From Rhizobiaceae bacterium (lineage in GTDB: Bacteria; Pseudomonadota; Alphaproteobacteria; Rhizobiales; Rhizobiaceae), in contig JAEPMJ010000004.1 in assembly GCA_017644005.1 (NCBI GenBank), positions 62,001 through 126,000 of the forward strand: DNA of 64,000 nucleotides, read 5' to 3'. Positions 7,801-15,731 of this stretch are shown here, piece after piece. Position 1 is the stretch's first letter; each line of letters begins with the position of its first letter. Made by a program: the position numbers and the translations under genes. The notes below the pieces were generated by a model. The model made no database searches, had not been told where the DNA came from, and saw only the letters and a list, made by a program, of their open reading frames with translations.

Positions 7801-9168
7801 ATGACGACTGGCCAATTCAAAGATGGCATTGCTGCTGGCAGGCTGGAGCCTGCGCGCTACGCGGACAACTTTTCCGATCTGCATCCACCACTCGACGATC
7901 ATGAGGCGCTGGTCGAGGCCGATCGCTGCTATTTCTGCTATGACGCGCCCTGCATGCAGGCATGTCCGACATCGATAGATATTCCGATGTTCATTCGCGA
8001 GATCGCGACGGGCAATCCCATCGGGTCTGCCAAAACCATCTTCGACCAGAATATTCTCGGGGGCATGTGTGCACGTGTCTGCCCCACCGAGACGCTGTGC
8101 GAAGAGGTCTGTGTGCGCGAAACCGCCGAAGGCAAGCCGGTGCAGATCGGCCGTTTGCAGCGTTACGCCACCGACGAGGCGATGCGGCAAGGCAAGCAGT
8201 TTTACAAGCGGGCGGAGTCCACCGGCAGGAAGATCGCCGTCGTGGGGGCAGGGCCTGCGGGTCTCGCCTGCGCGCACCGGCTCGCCGTCAATGGGCACGA
8301 TGTCGTCGTTCTGGAGGCGAAACCCAAGGCCGGCGGGCTCAACGAATACGGTATCGCCGCCTACAAGACGGTGGATGGTTTTGCGCAGGCCGAGGTCGAT
8401 TATGTAACGGCCATAGGCGGCATCGAAATCCGCTACGGCCAGGCGCTGGGGCGCGATTTCAGCATTGCATCGCTGACCGGCGAGTACGATGCCGTGTTCC
8501 TCGGCATGGGACTCGCAGGGGTCAATGCGTTGCGGGCAGGCGGCGAAGATGCCGATGGCGTGGAGAATGCGGTGGAGTTCATTGCCGGGCTGCGGCAGGC
8601 GCAGGACCTGAGCAAGATGCCGGTCGGGCGCCGCGTCGTGGTGATCGGCGGCGGCATGACGGCAATCGACGCCGCTATCCAGTCCAAGCTGCTTGGCGCC
8701 GAAGATGTCACGATCTGCTACCGGCGCGGCAAGGACCGCATGAACGCCTCGGAATATGAGCAGGACCTTGCTACCGCGAACGGTGTCACCATTCGCCATT
8801 GGCTACAGCCGAAGAAGGTTGTTGCAGAAGGCGGTAAGGTCACCGGGATCGAGCTCGAATACACCGCCGAGAAAGACGGCAAGCTCATTGGCACGGGCGA
8901 GACACTGACGCTCGCGGCCGATCAGGTGTTCAAAGCCATTGGCCAGACGCTCGAAGCCGGTTCGCTGAACGGCGGCGACAACACCGCACCCGAATTGGAA
9001 GGCGGCCGCATCAGGGTCGATGGCGAAGGCCGCACCTCACTGGCGAAGGTCTGGGCCGGTGGCGACTGTATCGCCGGCGGCGAAGACCTTACCGTTTCGG
9101 CCGTCGCCCACGGGCGCGACGCGGCCGAATCCATCCACCGGTCTCTTACCTCGAACGGGAGGGCATGA
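7801..9168 (+). CDS. preT: NAD(P)-dependent dihydropyrimidine dehydrogenase, subunit PreT
   Basis: A 455-residue flavoprotein subunit that, with PreA, catalyses NAD-dependent reduction of uracil and thymine to the 5,6-dihydro forms, the first step of reductive pyrimidine breakdown. The N-terminal part carries two Cys clusters for 4Fe-4S centres (DRCYFCYDAPCMQACPTSID about 41-60 and CARVCPTETLCEEVC about 91-105). A FAD Rossmann motif follows (VVGAGPAGLACAHRLA about 146-161), and a second nucleotide-binding motif VVIGGGMTAIDAA lies about 280-292. It overlaps preA by ATGA, so the subunits are translationally coupled. The AT-rich upstream region holds a RutR-like box. Confidence 0.95.
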   Translation: MTTGQFKDGIAAGRLEPARYADNFSDLHPPLDDHEALVEADRCYFCYDAPCMQACPTSIDIPMFIREIATGNPIGSAKTIFDQNILGGMCARVCPTETLCEEVCVRETAEGKPVQIGRLQRYATDEAMRQGKQFYKRAESTGRKIAVVGAGPAGLACAHRLAVNGHDVVVLEAKPKAGGLNEYGIAAYKTVDGFAQAEVDYVTAIGGIEIRYGQALGRDFSIASLTGEYDAVFLGMGLAGVNALRAGGEDADGVENAVEFIAGLRQAQDLSKMPVGRRVVVIGGGMTAIDAAIQSKLLGAEDVTICYRRGKDRMNASEYEQDLATANGVTIRHWLQPKKVVAEGGKVTGIELEYTAEKDGKLIGTGETLTLAADQVFKAIGQTLEAGSLNGGDNTAPELEGGRIRVDGEGRTSLAKVWAGGDCIAGGEDLTVSAVAHGRDAAESIHRSLTSNGRA

Positions 9169-10484
9169 GCATGGCAGATATCCGCAACAATTTCGTTGGC
9201 ATCAAATCGCCCAATCCGTTCTGGCTGGCTTCGGCGCCACCGACCGACAAGGCATACAACGTCGTCCGCGCCTTTCAGGCCGGCTGGGGCGGTGTTGTGT
9301 GGAAGACCCTCGGCGAGGAGGGCCCACCGGTCGTCAACGTCAACGGTCCGCGCTACGGCGCGATTTACGGCGCTGACCGTCGCCTGCTGGGTCTCAACAA
9401 TATCGAGCTGATCACCGACCGTGAACTGCAGACCAATCTGCGCGAAATCAAGCAGGTCAAGAAGGACTGGCCGGACCGCGCAATCGTGGTTTCGCTGATG
9501 GTGCCCTGCGAGGAAGAGAGCTGGAAGGCCATTCTTCCCGTCGTAGAAGAGACCGGGGCCGACGGCATCGAGCTCAATTTTGGCTGCCCGCACGGCATGA
9601 GCGAGCGCGGCATGGGCTCGGCGGTCGGCCAGGTGCCGGAATATGTCGAGATGGTCGTGCGCTGGTGCAAGGCCAATACGCGCATGCCGGTCATCACCAA
9701 GCTGACGCCGAACATCACCGACATCCGCAAGCCAGCCCGCGCCGCGCATGCCGGCGGTACGGACGCGGTTTCGCTGATCAATACGATCAACTCCATCACC
9801 TCGGTCGATCTCGATAATTTTGCGCCGCAGCCGACCATCGACGGCAAGGGCACACATGGCGGTTATTGCGGACCTGCGGTGAAGCCGATTGCCATGTCGA
9901 TGGTGTCGGAAATCGCCCGCGACGCGGAAACACCGGGGCTGCCGATTTCGGGCATAGGCGGCATCACCACCTGGCGCGACGCTGCCGAGTTCATGGCGCT
10001 TGGCGCCGGTAACGTGCAGGTCTGCACGGCGGCCATGACCTATGGCTTCAAGATCGTGCAGGAGATGATTTCGGGTCTGTCGAACTGGATGGACGAGAAA
10101 GGCCACAAAAGCCTCGACGACATTATCGGCCGGGCTGTGCCCAACGTGACCGACTGGCAGTATCTCAACCTCAACTACATCACCAAGGCGCGTATCGATC
10201 AGGATCTCTGCATCAAATGCGGCCGCTGCTATATCGCCTGCGAAGATACATCGCATCAGGCGATCGCCAACACGATCGACGGCCAGCGCGGCTTCGAGGT
10301 GATCGATGCCGAATGCGTGGCGTGCAATCTGTGTGTGGACGTGTGTCCGGTCGAAGGCTGCATCACCATGGAAGAGCTGCAGCCGGGTGCGGTTGACGAG
10401 CGGACCGGCAAGGTGGTCGAAGCGGATTATGCAAACTGGACGACACATCCGAACAATCCGATGGCTAAAGTCGCTGCGGAGTAA
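9165..10484 (+). CDS. preA: NAD-dependent dihydropyrimidine dehydrogenase, catalytic subunit PreA
   Basis: A 439-residue FMN/Fe-S subunit. The N-terminal two thirds are a dihydroorotate-dehydrogenase-like TIM barrel with LNFGCPHGM, TKLTPNITDI, SLINTINSI and GIGGITTWRDAAEFMALGA. The C-terminus is a two-cluster ferredoxin domain with CIKCGRCYIAC and CVACNLCVDVCPVEGC. Length and domain order match PreA of the PreTA heterocomplex. Start ATG overlaps the preT stop. It works upstream of the dihydropyrimidinase and amidohydrolase encoded about 5-7 kb further on. Confidence 0.96.
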   Translation: MSMADIRNNFVGIKSPNPFWLASAPPTDKAYNVVRAFQAGWGGVVWKTLGEEGPPVVNVNGPRYGAIYGADRRLLGLNNIELITDRELQTNLREIKQVKKDWPDRAIVVSLMVPCEEESWKAILPVVEETGADGIELNFGCPHGMSERGMGSAVGQVPEYVEMVVRWCKANTRMPVITKLTPNITDIRKPARAAHAGGTDAVSLINTINSITSVDLDNFAPQPTIDGKGTHGGYCGPAVKPIAMSMVSEIARDAETPGLPISGIGGITTWRDAAEFMALGAGNVQVCTAAMTYGFKIVQEMISGLSNWMDEKGHKSLDDIIGRAVPNVTDWQYLNLNYITKARIDQDLCIKCGRCYIACEDTSHQAIANTIDGQRGFEVIDAECVACNLCVDVCPVEGCITMEELQPGAVDERTGKVVEADYANWTTHPNNPMAKVAAE

Positions 10485-10499
10485 TGCTGGGAGTTTGAA

Positions 10500-11387
10500 T
10501 TGACCAAAATTATCTTGGCGGCTGCGGGGCTGCTTTCGGCGGTCGCGTTTGGCGCTCAGGCGGCGGAAACGAAAGTCGATATCGCGACCGACAAAGGGAC
10601 CGTCGTCGGCGTCCTCGAGACACCCGATGGCGTGAGCAACGCACCAGTGGTGCTGTTGCTGCACGGCTTCACCGGAACCCGCGACGAACTGCCCGTCGCC
10701 GGCACGGACGAGGGGGTCTTTTCGCGCACTGCCCGTCTCCTCGCGGATGCGGGCTATGCCAGCCTGCGCATCGATTTTCGCGGATCGGGCGAGAGCGAAG
10801 GCAAATGGGAAGACACGACCTTCAGCGGCCAGATCGCAGATGCGGTTGCCACGATCGACTGGCTGAAGACACGTTCCGACGTCGACGGCTCGAAGCTGGC
10901 CATCATCGGGTGGTCGCAGGGCGGGCTTGTCGGTGCACATGCCGCAGCCGCACGGGAAGATGATGTCGATGCGCTGGTTTTATGGGCGCCGGCGGTTTTC
11001 CCGCTGCACAATTTCGAACCGATGGTCGGCGCCGAAACACTGGCAAAGGCGCTTCAGGCCGAGGCCGACACACCCTTCACCTTCACCTTGCCATGGGGCG
11101 CGGAAACGACACTCAACGCGGGTTTCTTCCACGAACTCGCCACCACGAGCACGGTGGGCGCCGTGTCGGATTACGACGGTCCGCTCAAGGTGATTGTGGG
11201 AACGCGTGACGATGTGGTCTTGCCGCAGCCTGCACTGGGTGAAGTTCTGATGACCTATCATGAGGGCGAGGAATCCCTGGCAGTCATCGATTCCGATCAT
11301 GTGTGGAATGCATTCGCCGGGCCCCAGACGATCGACGATGAGATGGTTCCCATGTCGGTGGAATGGATTGCCGGGCACCTCGATTAG
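10500..11387 (+). CDS. Exported alpha/beta hydrolase
   Basis: A 295-residue protein starting with TTG 10500 after a GGGAG ribosome site; the start yields a signal peptide (LLSAVAFGAQAAE). Alpha/beta-hydrolase hallmarks: oxyanion HGFTG (55-59), nucleophile elbow GWSQGG with Ser139, probable acid Asp236 or Asp237 (VGTRDDVV) and His266 (DSDHVWNAF). The triad is complete, as in periplasmic esterases or acyl-peptidase-like S9 relatives. It follows preA after 15 bp and could be co-transcribed, but no known step of pyrimidine breakdown needs it. Substrate unknown. Confidence 0.85.
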   Translation: MTKIILAAAGLLSAVAFGAQAAETKVDIATDKGTVVGVLETPDGVSNAPVVLLLHGFTGTRDELPVAGTDEGVFSRTARLLADAGYASLRIDFRGSGESEGKWEDTTFSGQIADAVATIDWLKTRSDVDGSKLAIIGWSQGGLVGAHAAAAREDDVDALVLWAPAVFPLHNFEPMVGAETLAKALQAEADTPFTFTLPWGAETTLNAGFFHELATTSTVGAVSDYDGPLKVIVGTRDDVVLPQPALGEVLMTYHEGEESLAVIDSDHVWNAFAGPQTIDDEMVPMSVEWIAGHLD

Positions 11388-11467
11388 ACGGGTGCACACG
11401 TTGCGGCCGGGCAGTTCCTCCCTGACCGGGCGGGTTCGCGTCGTTGATACAATTCGCGGACCCGCCC

Positions 11468-12388
11468 GTGTCTGACACCCTTCGAAGTGATGTTCATGCC
11501 GTCGGCAGCGAAAAGCTGCTCGCGCATCTGGCCATGTTGTTGTTTGCGGCCCTGGTTTCGGGTTCCTATTCCCTTGGTGCGATCGCGGCACCTCATCTCG
11601 GTCCTTCCGCGATCAACGCAGTTCGGTTCGCGGTTGCCGTCGCACTGATGGGCGCGGCGGGCATGCTGCTCCTGCGCGGCGGACTGCGAGTGGCGGGGAG
11701 CCCATGGCGCTTTGCATTGCTCGGCGCGCTGATGGCGGTGTTTTTCGTCACCATGTTCGTTGCGTTGCGCCTCACGACACCGGTTTCAACCGGCGCTGTT
11801 TTCACGCTCATGCCCGTGCTTGCAGCCGTTTTCGGCTACCTGTTTCTCGGACAGGTGCCGCGTGCGCTGGTAGTCGTGTCACTGATCATCGCGGGTTGTG
11901 GTGCGGTCTGGGTGATCTTCGGCGGCGATGTCGATGCGCTGCTCGGGTTCCGGATCGGGCAGGGCGAACTGATCTTCATCGCCGGCGTTGCATGTCATGC
12001 AGCCTATGCGCCGCTGGTGAAGAAGTTCAACCGCGGCGATCCCGTTCTGGCATTCACCTTCTGGACGCTCGTGGCAACCGGGCTGTGGATCGCATTGTGG
12101 GGTGCCGGCGAGATCGTCGCGACCGACTGGATCGCGCTGCCGGCCGTGGTCTGGGTCGTGATTGCCTACCTTTCGATCTTCACGACGGCGGGCACGTTCT
12201 TCCTGCTACAGTTCGCAGCGCTGCGCATCCCGGCCGCCAAGGTGCTGGCCTACAATTACCTCACGCCGTCATTCGTGATTTTCTACGAGGGCCTGCTCGG
12301 CCATGGCTGGGCGCCATTCAGCATTGCGGCCGGCGCCGCCGTGACGGTAATGGGGCTTATCGTTCTGGCATTGGCGCCGGACGGCTAG
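11468..12388 (+). CDS. EamA/DMT-family transporter
   Basis: About 306 residues with ten hydrophobic helices in two five-helix repeats, as in the drug/metabolite transporter superfamily (EamA, RhaT-like). The second repeat ends with the characteristic ALRIPAAKVLAYNYLTPSFVIFYEGLLG. The start is uncertain: GTG 11468 is given, TTG 11444 is an alternative, and neither has a good ribosome site. Substrate unknown. It lies 80 bp after the hydrolase gene and ends just before the large palindrome that precedes the Rrf2 gene. Confidence 0.85.
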   Translation: MSDTLRSDVHAVGSEKLLAHLAMLLFAALVSGSYSLGAIAAPHLGPSAINAVRFAVAVALMGAAGMLLLRGGLRVAGSPWRFALLGALMAVFFVTMFVALRLTTPVSTGAVFTLMPVLAAVFGYLFLGQVPRALVVVSLIIAGCGAVWVIFGGDVDALLGFRIGQGELIFIAGVACHAAYAPLVKKFNRGDPVLAFTFWTLVATGLWIALWGAGEIVATDWIALPAVVWVVIAYLSIFTTAGTFFLLQFAALRIPAAKVLAYNYLTPSFVIFYEGLLGHGWAPFSIAAGAAVTVMGLIVLALAPDG

Positions 12389-12427
12389 CCGATCCCGAAA
12401 TTGCTTCGCTGGACCTATCGGCTATCG

Positions 12428-12474
12428 GTACTGCCTCTATCGTGGATAATAATTATCGACGATAGAGGCAGTAC
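12428..12474. promoter_or_regulatory. 47-bp near-perfect palindrome before the Rrf2 gene
   Basis: Outer arms of 16 bp (GTACTGCCTCTATCGT at 12428-12443 and its exact complement at 12459-12474) enclose an inner 13-bp palindrome GATAAT-A-ATTATC (12445-12457). Only one symmetric pair (G12444/G12458) is mismatched. It ends 16 bp before the Rrf2 start codon. Rrf2 regulators commonly bind AT-rich dyads of this inner type, so autoregulation is the natural reading. As RNA it would fold into a very long hairpin and could also end or protect the upstream transcript, though no T run follows. Confidence 0.7.
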
Positions 12475-12490
12475 GAACTGGAACACTGCG

Positions 12491-13021
12491 ATGAAACTGA
12501 ACGAAGGCGTCGAGGCTGCAATTCACTGTGCCGCTGCTCTTGCGGGGGCCGATGGAGACGCAACTCTGCCGGCCAGCGCGCTAGCAACGGAGTTCGGCCT
12601 GTCGCCGAGCTATCTTCTCAAACACCTTCAGGCATTGTCAGCCGCCGGCATTCTGGAATCCGTACCCGGCCCGGCGGGCGGCTACCGGCTCGCACGGCCG
12701 GCCGACCAGATCACGCTGCTCGAAATCGTGATCGCTGTCGAAGGCCCGCAGCCGGGCTTTCGCTGCATGGAGATACGCCGCCGCGGGCCGGCGGCGCTTC
12801 CAGCGTCGGCATACCCGAAGCCCTGCGGTATCAACGCGGCAATGCTGCGCGCGGAAGCTGCGTACCGGGCGGCGCTCCGGCGCGAGCGGCTTAGCGACAT
12901 CGTCGAAGAATTCGTGGCCGACGCCGACCCGCGAGTGGTCGAACGAGCTTGTGCTTTTGCGGCGCGCAACCAGCGTCCTCAGAAACTTCACAGCAACCAG
13001 CGAGGAAAGGAACGAAAATGA
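12491..13021 (+). CDS. Rrf2-family transcriptional regulator
   Basis: A 176-residue DNA-binding protein. The N-terminal winged helix shows the Rrf2 pattern (LATEFGLSPSYLLKHLQALSAAGILESVPGPAGGYRLARP, about 31-70). The effector loop has FRCMEIRRRGP (Cys92) and KPCGIN (Cys112); two further Cys lie at 13 and 154. The third loop Cys usual in cluster-binding Rrf2 proteins such as NsrR or IscR is not evident, so a thiol switch or an atypical cluster is possible (inference). ATG 12491 is chosen because the Rrf2 domain begins there. It overlaps the next gene by ATGA; the large palindrome just upstream is the likely operator. Confidence 0.9.
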   Translation: MKLNEGVEAAIHCAAALAGADGDATLPASALATEFGLSPSYLLKHLQALSAAGILESVPGPAGGYRLARPADQITLLEIVIAVEGPQPGFRCMEIRRRGPAALPASAYPKPCGINAAMLRAEAAYRAALRRERLSDIVEEFVADADPRVVERACAFAARNQRPQKLHSNQRGKERK

Positions 13022-13476
13022 AACCCCGATTGAATTTTTACGAAAAGGCGCCCGACCTGATGAAGCAGGTGATGGCGCTTAACACGGCAGTCGACAAATG
13101 CGGACTGGAACGAAGTCTGCTTCACCTGATCAAGCTACGCGCGTCGCAGATCAACGGGTGTTCCTATTGCGTCGATATGCACAGCAAAGAGGCGCGCGAG
13201 GACGGAGAGAGCGAACAGCGGCTTTATCTCGTAGCCGCCTGGAAGGAGTCGCCCCTGTTTTCCGACCGGGAGCGGGCTGCGTTTGCCTGGGTAGAAGCGG
13301 TGACGCTGATCGCCGGCGAGGGCGTGAGTGACGGGTTATACAAGGCCGCGCTGGCGCATTTCTCCGAAGAGGAGCTTTCGAAACTCACCGTCGCGGTCGG
13401 CATGATCAATATCTGGAACAGGCTTTGCGTTTCGTTTCATGCCATTCACCCGGTCAGTCAGGCAAAAGCGGCATAG
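13018..13476 (+). CDS. AhpD-like carboxymuconolactone decarboxylase family protein
   Basis: A 152-residue protein of the AhpD/CMD fold. The catalytic redox motif is intact: INGCSYCVDMHSKEA, with Cys48, Cys51 and His55. This places it with alkylhydroperoxidase-like enzymes rather than with the decarboxylase PcaC, which lacks the CxxC. ATG 13018 overlaps the Rrf2 stop, so regulator and enzyme are translationally coupled. A peroxide or organic-peroxide defence role under Rrf2 control is the likely reading; the substrate is unknown. Confidence 0.9.
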   Translation: MKPRLNFYEKAPDLMKQVMALNTAVDKCGLERSLLHLIKLRASQINGCSYCVDMHSKEAREDGESEQRLYLVAAWKESPLFSDRERAAFAWVEAVTLIAGEGVSDGLYKAALAHFSEEELSKLTVAVGMINIWNRLCVSFHAIHPVSQAKAA

Positions 13477-13539
13477 GCCGCCCGTTTGGCGGTTCATACC
13501 CGTGCCAGCCGGTCGGGCCTCGATCGGCTGCCTATTCGG

Positions 13540-14166
13540 TCAGGGCCGCAGTCCGTCGAGGAACAGCTGCTCGAGGAAGCGCGCGGCATCATCGAAGCGG
13601 CCTTCGCCGCCGCGATCGGGGCCCAGCACGGCGCGCACCTGCACGTCGAAATCGGCGTAGTGCTGGGTCGTCGCCCAGATCGAGAAGATCAGGTGCCAGG
13701 GGTCGGTCCGGGCAATCTTGCCGTCGCGCATCCAGCCCTTGATGATGTGCGCCTTTTCATCGACCAGCGATTTCAGTTCGCCCTCGAGCAGCGGCATGAT
13801 GCGCGGCGCGCCCTGCAGGATCTCATTGGCGAAGAGCCGGCTTTCACGCGGGTAGTCACGCGCCATCTCCAGCTTGCGGCGAATGTAGGCTTTCAGCTCG
13901 GTCAGCGGATCGCCGATGTCGTCGATCTCATGCAGGGGCGCCAGCCAGGTTTCCAGAAGCCGCTGTATGAGTGTGGCGTGGATATCCTCCTTGGATTTGA
14001 AATAATACAGGAGGTTGGGCTTCGACATGCCTGCCGCATCGGCGATCTGGTCGATCGTTGAGCCGCGGAACCCGTTCGTGGAGAAAACGTCGAGAGCTGC
14101 GTCGAGTATCAACTCGCGCTTTTGAACCTGAATACGCGTCGGGCGGGGTTTGGCTGCTGCGTCCAT
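13540..14166 (-). CDS. rutR: RutR, TetR-family regulator of pyrimidine catabolism
   Basis: A 208-residue repressor. The N-terminal TetR helix-turn-helix is clear (ILDAALDVFSTNGFRGSTIDQIADAAGMSKPNLLYYFKSKEDI). The ligand domain follows E. coli RutR closely from memory (LETWLAPLHEIDDIGDPLTELKAYIRRKLEMARDYP, SRLFANEILQGAP, LIFSIWATTQHYADFDVQV). E. coli RutR releases DNA on binding uracil or thymine. ATG 14166 is chosen; upstream codons up to 14232 lack homology. It is divergent from the pyrimidine-degradation genes, with a RutR-like box in the shared 227-bp region. Confidence 0.93.
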   Translation of the reverse strand: MDAAAKPRPTRIQVQKRELILDAALDVFSTNGFRGSTIDQIADAAGMSKPNLLYYFKSKEDIHATLIQRLLETWLAPLHEIDDIGDPLTELKAYIRRKLEMARDYPRESRLFANEILQGAPRIMPLLEGELKSLVDEKAHIIKGWMRDGKIARTDPWHLIFSIWATTQHYADFDVQVRAVLGPDRGGEGRFDDAARFLEQLFLDGLRP

Positions 14167-14300
14167 GGCCGGGCCTAGATTGTGACCGCCCCGTTCACTG
14201 GACCAATCTCTTGGACCAGCGGTTCCGAACATGTGGAGCGCTCTTCACGCGTTGCAAATCCCTACTATTCGCTTGACCGCCATAGTGGCGATGCTAACGT

Positions 14301-14316
14301 TTGTCCAATCGGTCAA
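14301..14316. promoter_or_regulatory. RutR-type operator between rutR and the aminotransferase gene
   Basis: TTGTCCAATCGGTCAA matches 12 of 14 fixed positions of the E. coli RutR consensus TTGACCA-NN-TGGTCAA. It lies 78 bp before the aminotransferase start and 135 bp before rutR. Nearby, TGGACCA occurs twice as direct repeats (14199-14205 and 14212-14218), possibly a second weaker site closer to rutR. Confidence 0.6.
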
Positions 14317-14393
14317 AATTTGCGTATCACAGATACGTGCCGGAAACCAAGCGTTGGCCGCAATAATGCAGGGGTTTGAGGAAAGGCTTGGTC

Positions 14394-15722
14394 ATGTCAA
14401 ACAGGCTCAAGGTAGCGCCTAACGATCTTAACGCATTCTGGATGCCGTTTACGGCAAACCGGCAGTTCAAGCAGACGCCGCGCATGTTCGTCGGCGCCAA
14501 GGACATGCACTACACCACCAGTGACGGGCGCAAGGTGCTCGATGGTACGGCGGGACTGTGGTGCGTGAATGCCGGCCATTGCCGGCCAAAGATCACCCAG
14601 GCGATCCAGGAGCAGGCGGGCGATCTGGATTATGCTCCAGCGTTCCAGATGGGCCACCCGATTGCGTTCGAGTTTGCCAACCGGCTGGTTGAAATCGCGC
14701 CGGAGGGCATGGACCATGTCTTCTTCACCAATTCGGGCTCCGAGTCGGTCGATACCGCGCTCAAGATGGCGCTTGCCTATCACCGCGCCCGCGGCGAGGG
14801 ATCGCGCACCCGGCTGATCGGTCGCGAGCGCGGGTATCACGGCGTCAATTTCGGCGGCATTTCGGTCGGCGGTATCGTCGCCAACCGCAAGATGTTCGGC
14901 ACGATGCTGACCGGTGTCGACCATCTGCCGCATACGCATCTGCCGGCCAAGAATGCCTTCACCCGCGGAGTGCCCGAGCATGGCGCTGACCTGGCGGACG
15001 AGCTGGAGCGCATCGTCACGCTGCATGACGCCTCAACCATTGCCGCCGTCATCGTGGAACCGGTGGCCGGGTCGACCGGCGTGCTCATTCCGCCGAAGGG
15101 CTATTTGAAGCGGCTGCGCGATATCTGCGACAAGCACGGAATTCTGTTGATTTTCGACGAAGTGATCACCGGCTTCGGTCGCTTGGGAACACCATTCGCA
15201 GCCGACTATTTCGGCGTTACTCCGGATATCATGACCACCGCCAAGGGCGTGACCAACGGCGTAATTCCGATGGGCGCTGTGTTTGTGAAATCCGAAATCC
15301 ACGACGCGTTCATGAACGGCCCCGAGCACATGATCGAGTTCTTCCACGGCTACACCTATTCGGGCAATCCGATTGCGTGTGCCGCCGGCCTCGGCACGCT
15401 TGAGACCTACAAGGACGAGGGTCTGCTTACGCGCGGTGCCGAACTCGCCCCGGTGTGGGAAGACGCACTTCATTCGCTCAAGGGCGAGCCGCATGTGATT
15501 GACGTGCGCAATATCGGCCTTGTCGGCGCTGTCGAGCTTGAGCCGATAGCCGGACAACCGACGAAACGGGCCTTCTCGGCGTTTCTCAAGGCCTATGAAC
15601 GCGGTGCGCTGATCCGCACCACCGGCGATATCATTGCCATGTCGCCGCCGCTGATCATAACCGAAGGACAAATCGCGGAACTTATCGATCATGTGCGAGA
15701 AGTTCTGAGATCAATCGACTAA
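14394..15722 (+). CDS. Class III aminotransferase, probable beta-alanine:pyruvate transaminase
   Basis: A 442-residue PLP enzyme of the omega-amino-acid:pyruvate class. Visible features: LNAFWMPFTANRQFK at the N-terminus, DGTAGLWCVNAGH, FFTNSGSESVDTALKMALAY (cofactor phosphate site), LIFDEVITGFGRLG with the PLP-contacting Asp, and TTAKGVTNGVIPMGAV with the Schiff-base Lys. In this setting it should convert beta-alanine (or 3-aminoisobutyrate) from uracil (or thymine) breakdown to the semialdehyde. ATG 14394 is preferred to 14376 because the family N-terminus begins with MSNRLK-like residues. First gene of the operon running divergently from rutR; 9 bp separate it from the next gene. Confidence 0.9.
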   Translation: MSNRLKVAPNDLNAFWMPFTANRQFKQTPRMFVGAKDMHYTTSDGRKVLDGTAGLWCVNAGHCRPKITQAIQEQAGDLDYAPAFQMGHPIAFEFANRLVEIAPEGMDHVFFTNSGSESVDTALKMALAYHRARGEGSRTRLIGRERGYHGVNFGGISVGGIVANRKMFGTMLTGVDHLPHTHLPAKNAFTRGVPEHGADLADELERIVTLHDASTIAAVIVEPVAGSTGVLIPPKGYLKRLRDICDKHGILLIFDEVITGFGRLGTPFAADYFGVTPDIMTTAKGVTNGVIPMGAVFVKSEIHDAFMNGPEHMIEFFHGYTYSGNPIACAAGLGTLETYKDEGLLTRGAELAPVWEDALHSLKGEPHVIDVRNIGLVGAVELEPIAGQPTKRAFSAFLKAYERGALIRTTGDIIAMSPPLIITEGQIAELIDHVREVLRSID

Positions 15723-15731
15723 GGAGAACTG

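Noticed and set aside
8922..10940. 672-codon minus-strand frame opposite preTA
   Set aside because: Antisense shadow of preT/preA with Arg/His-rich composition and no motif.
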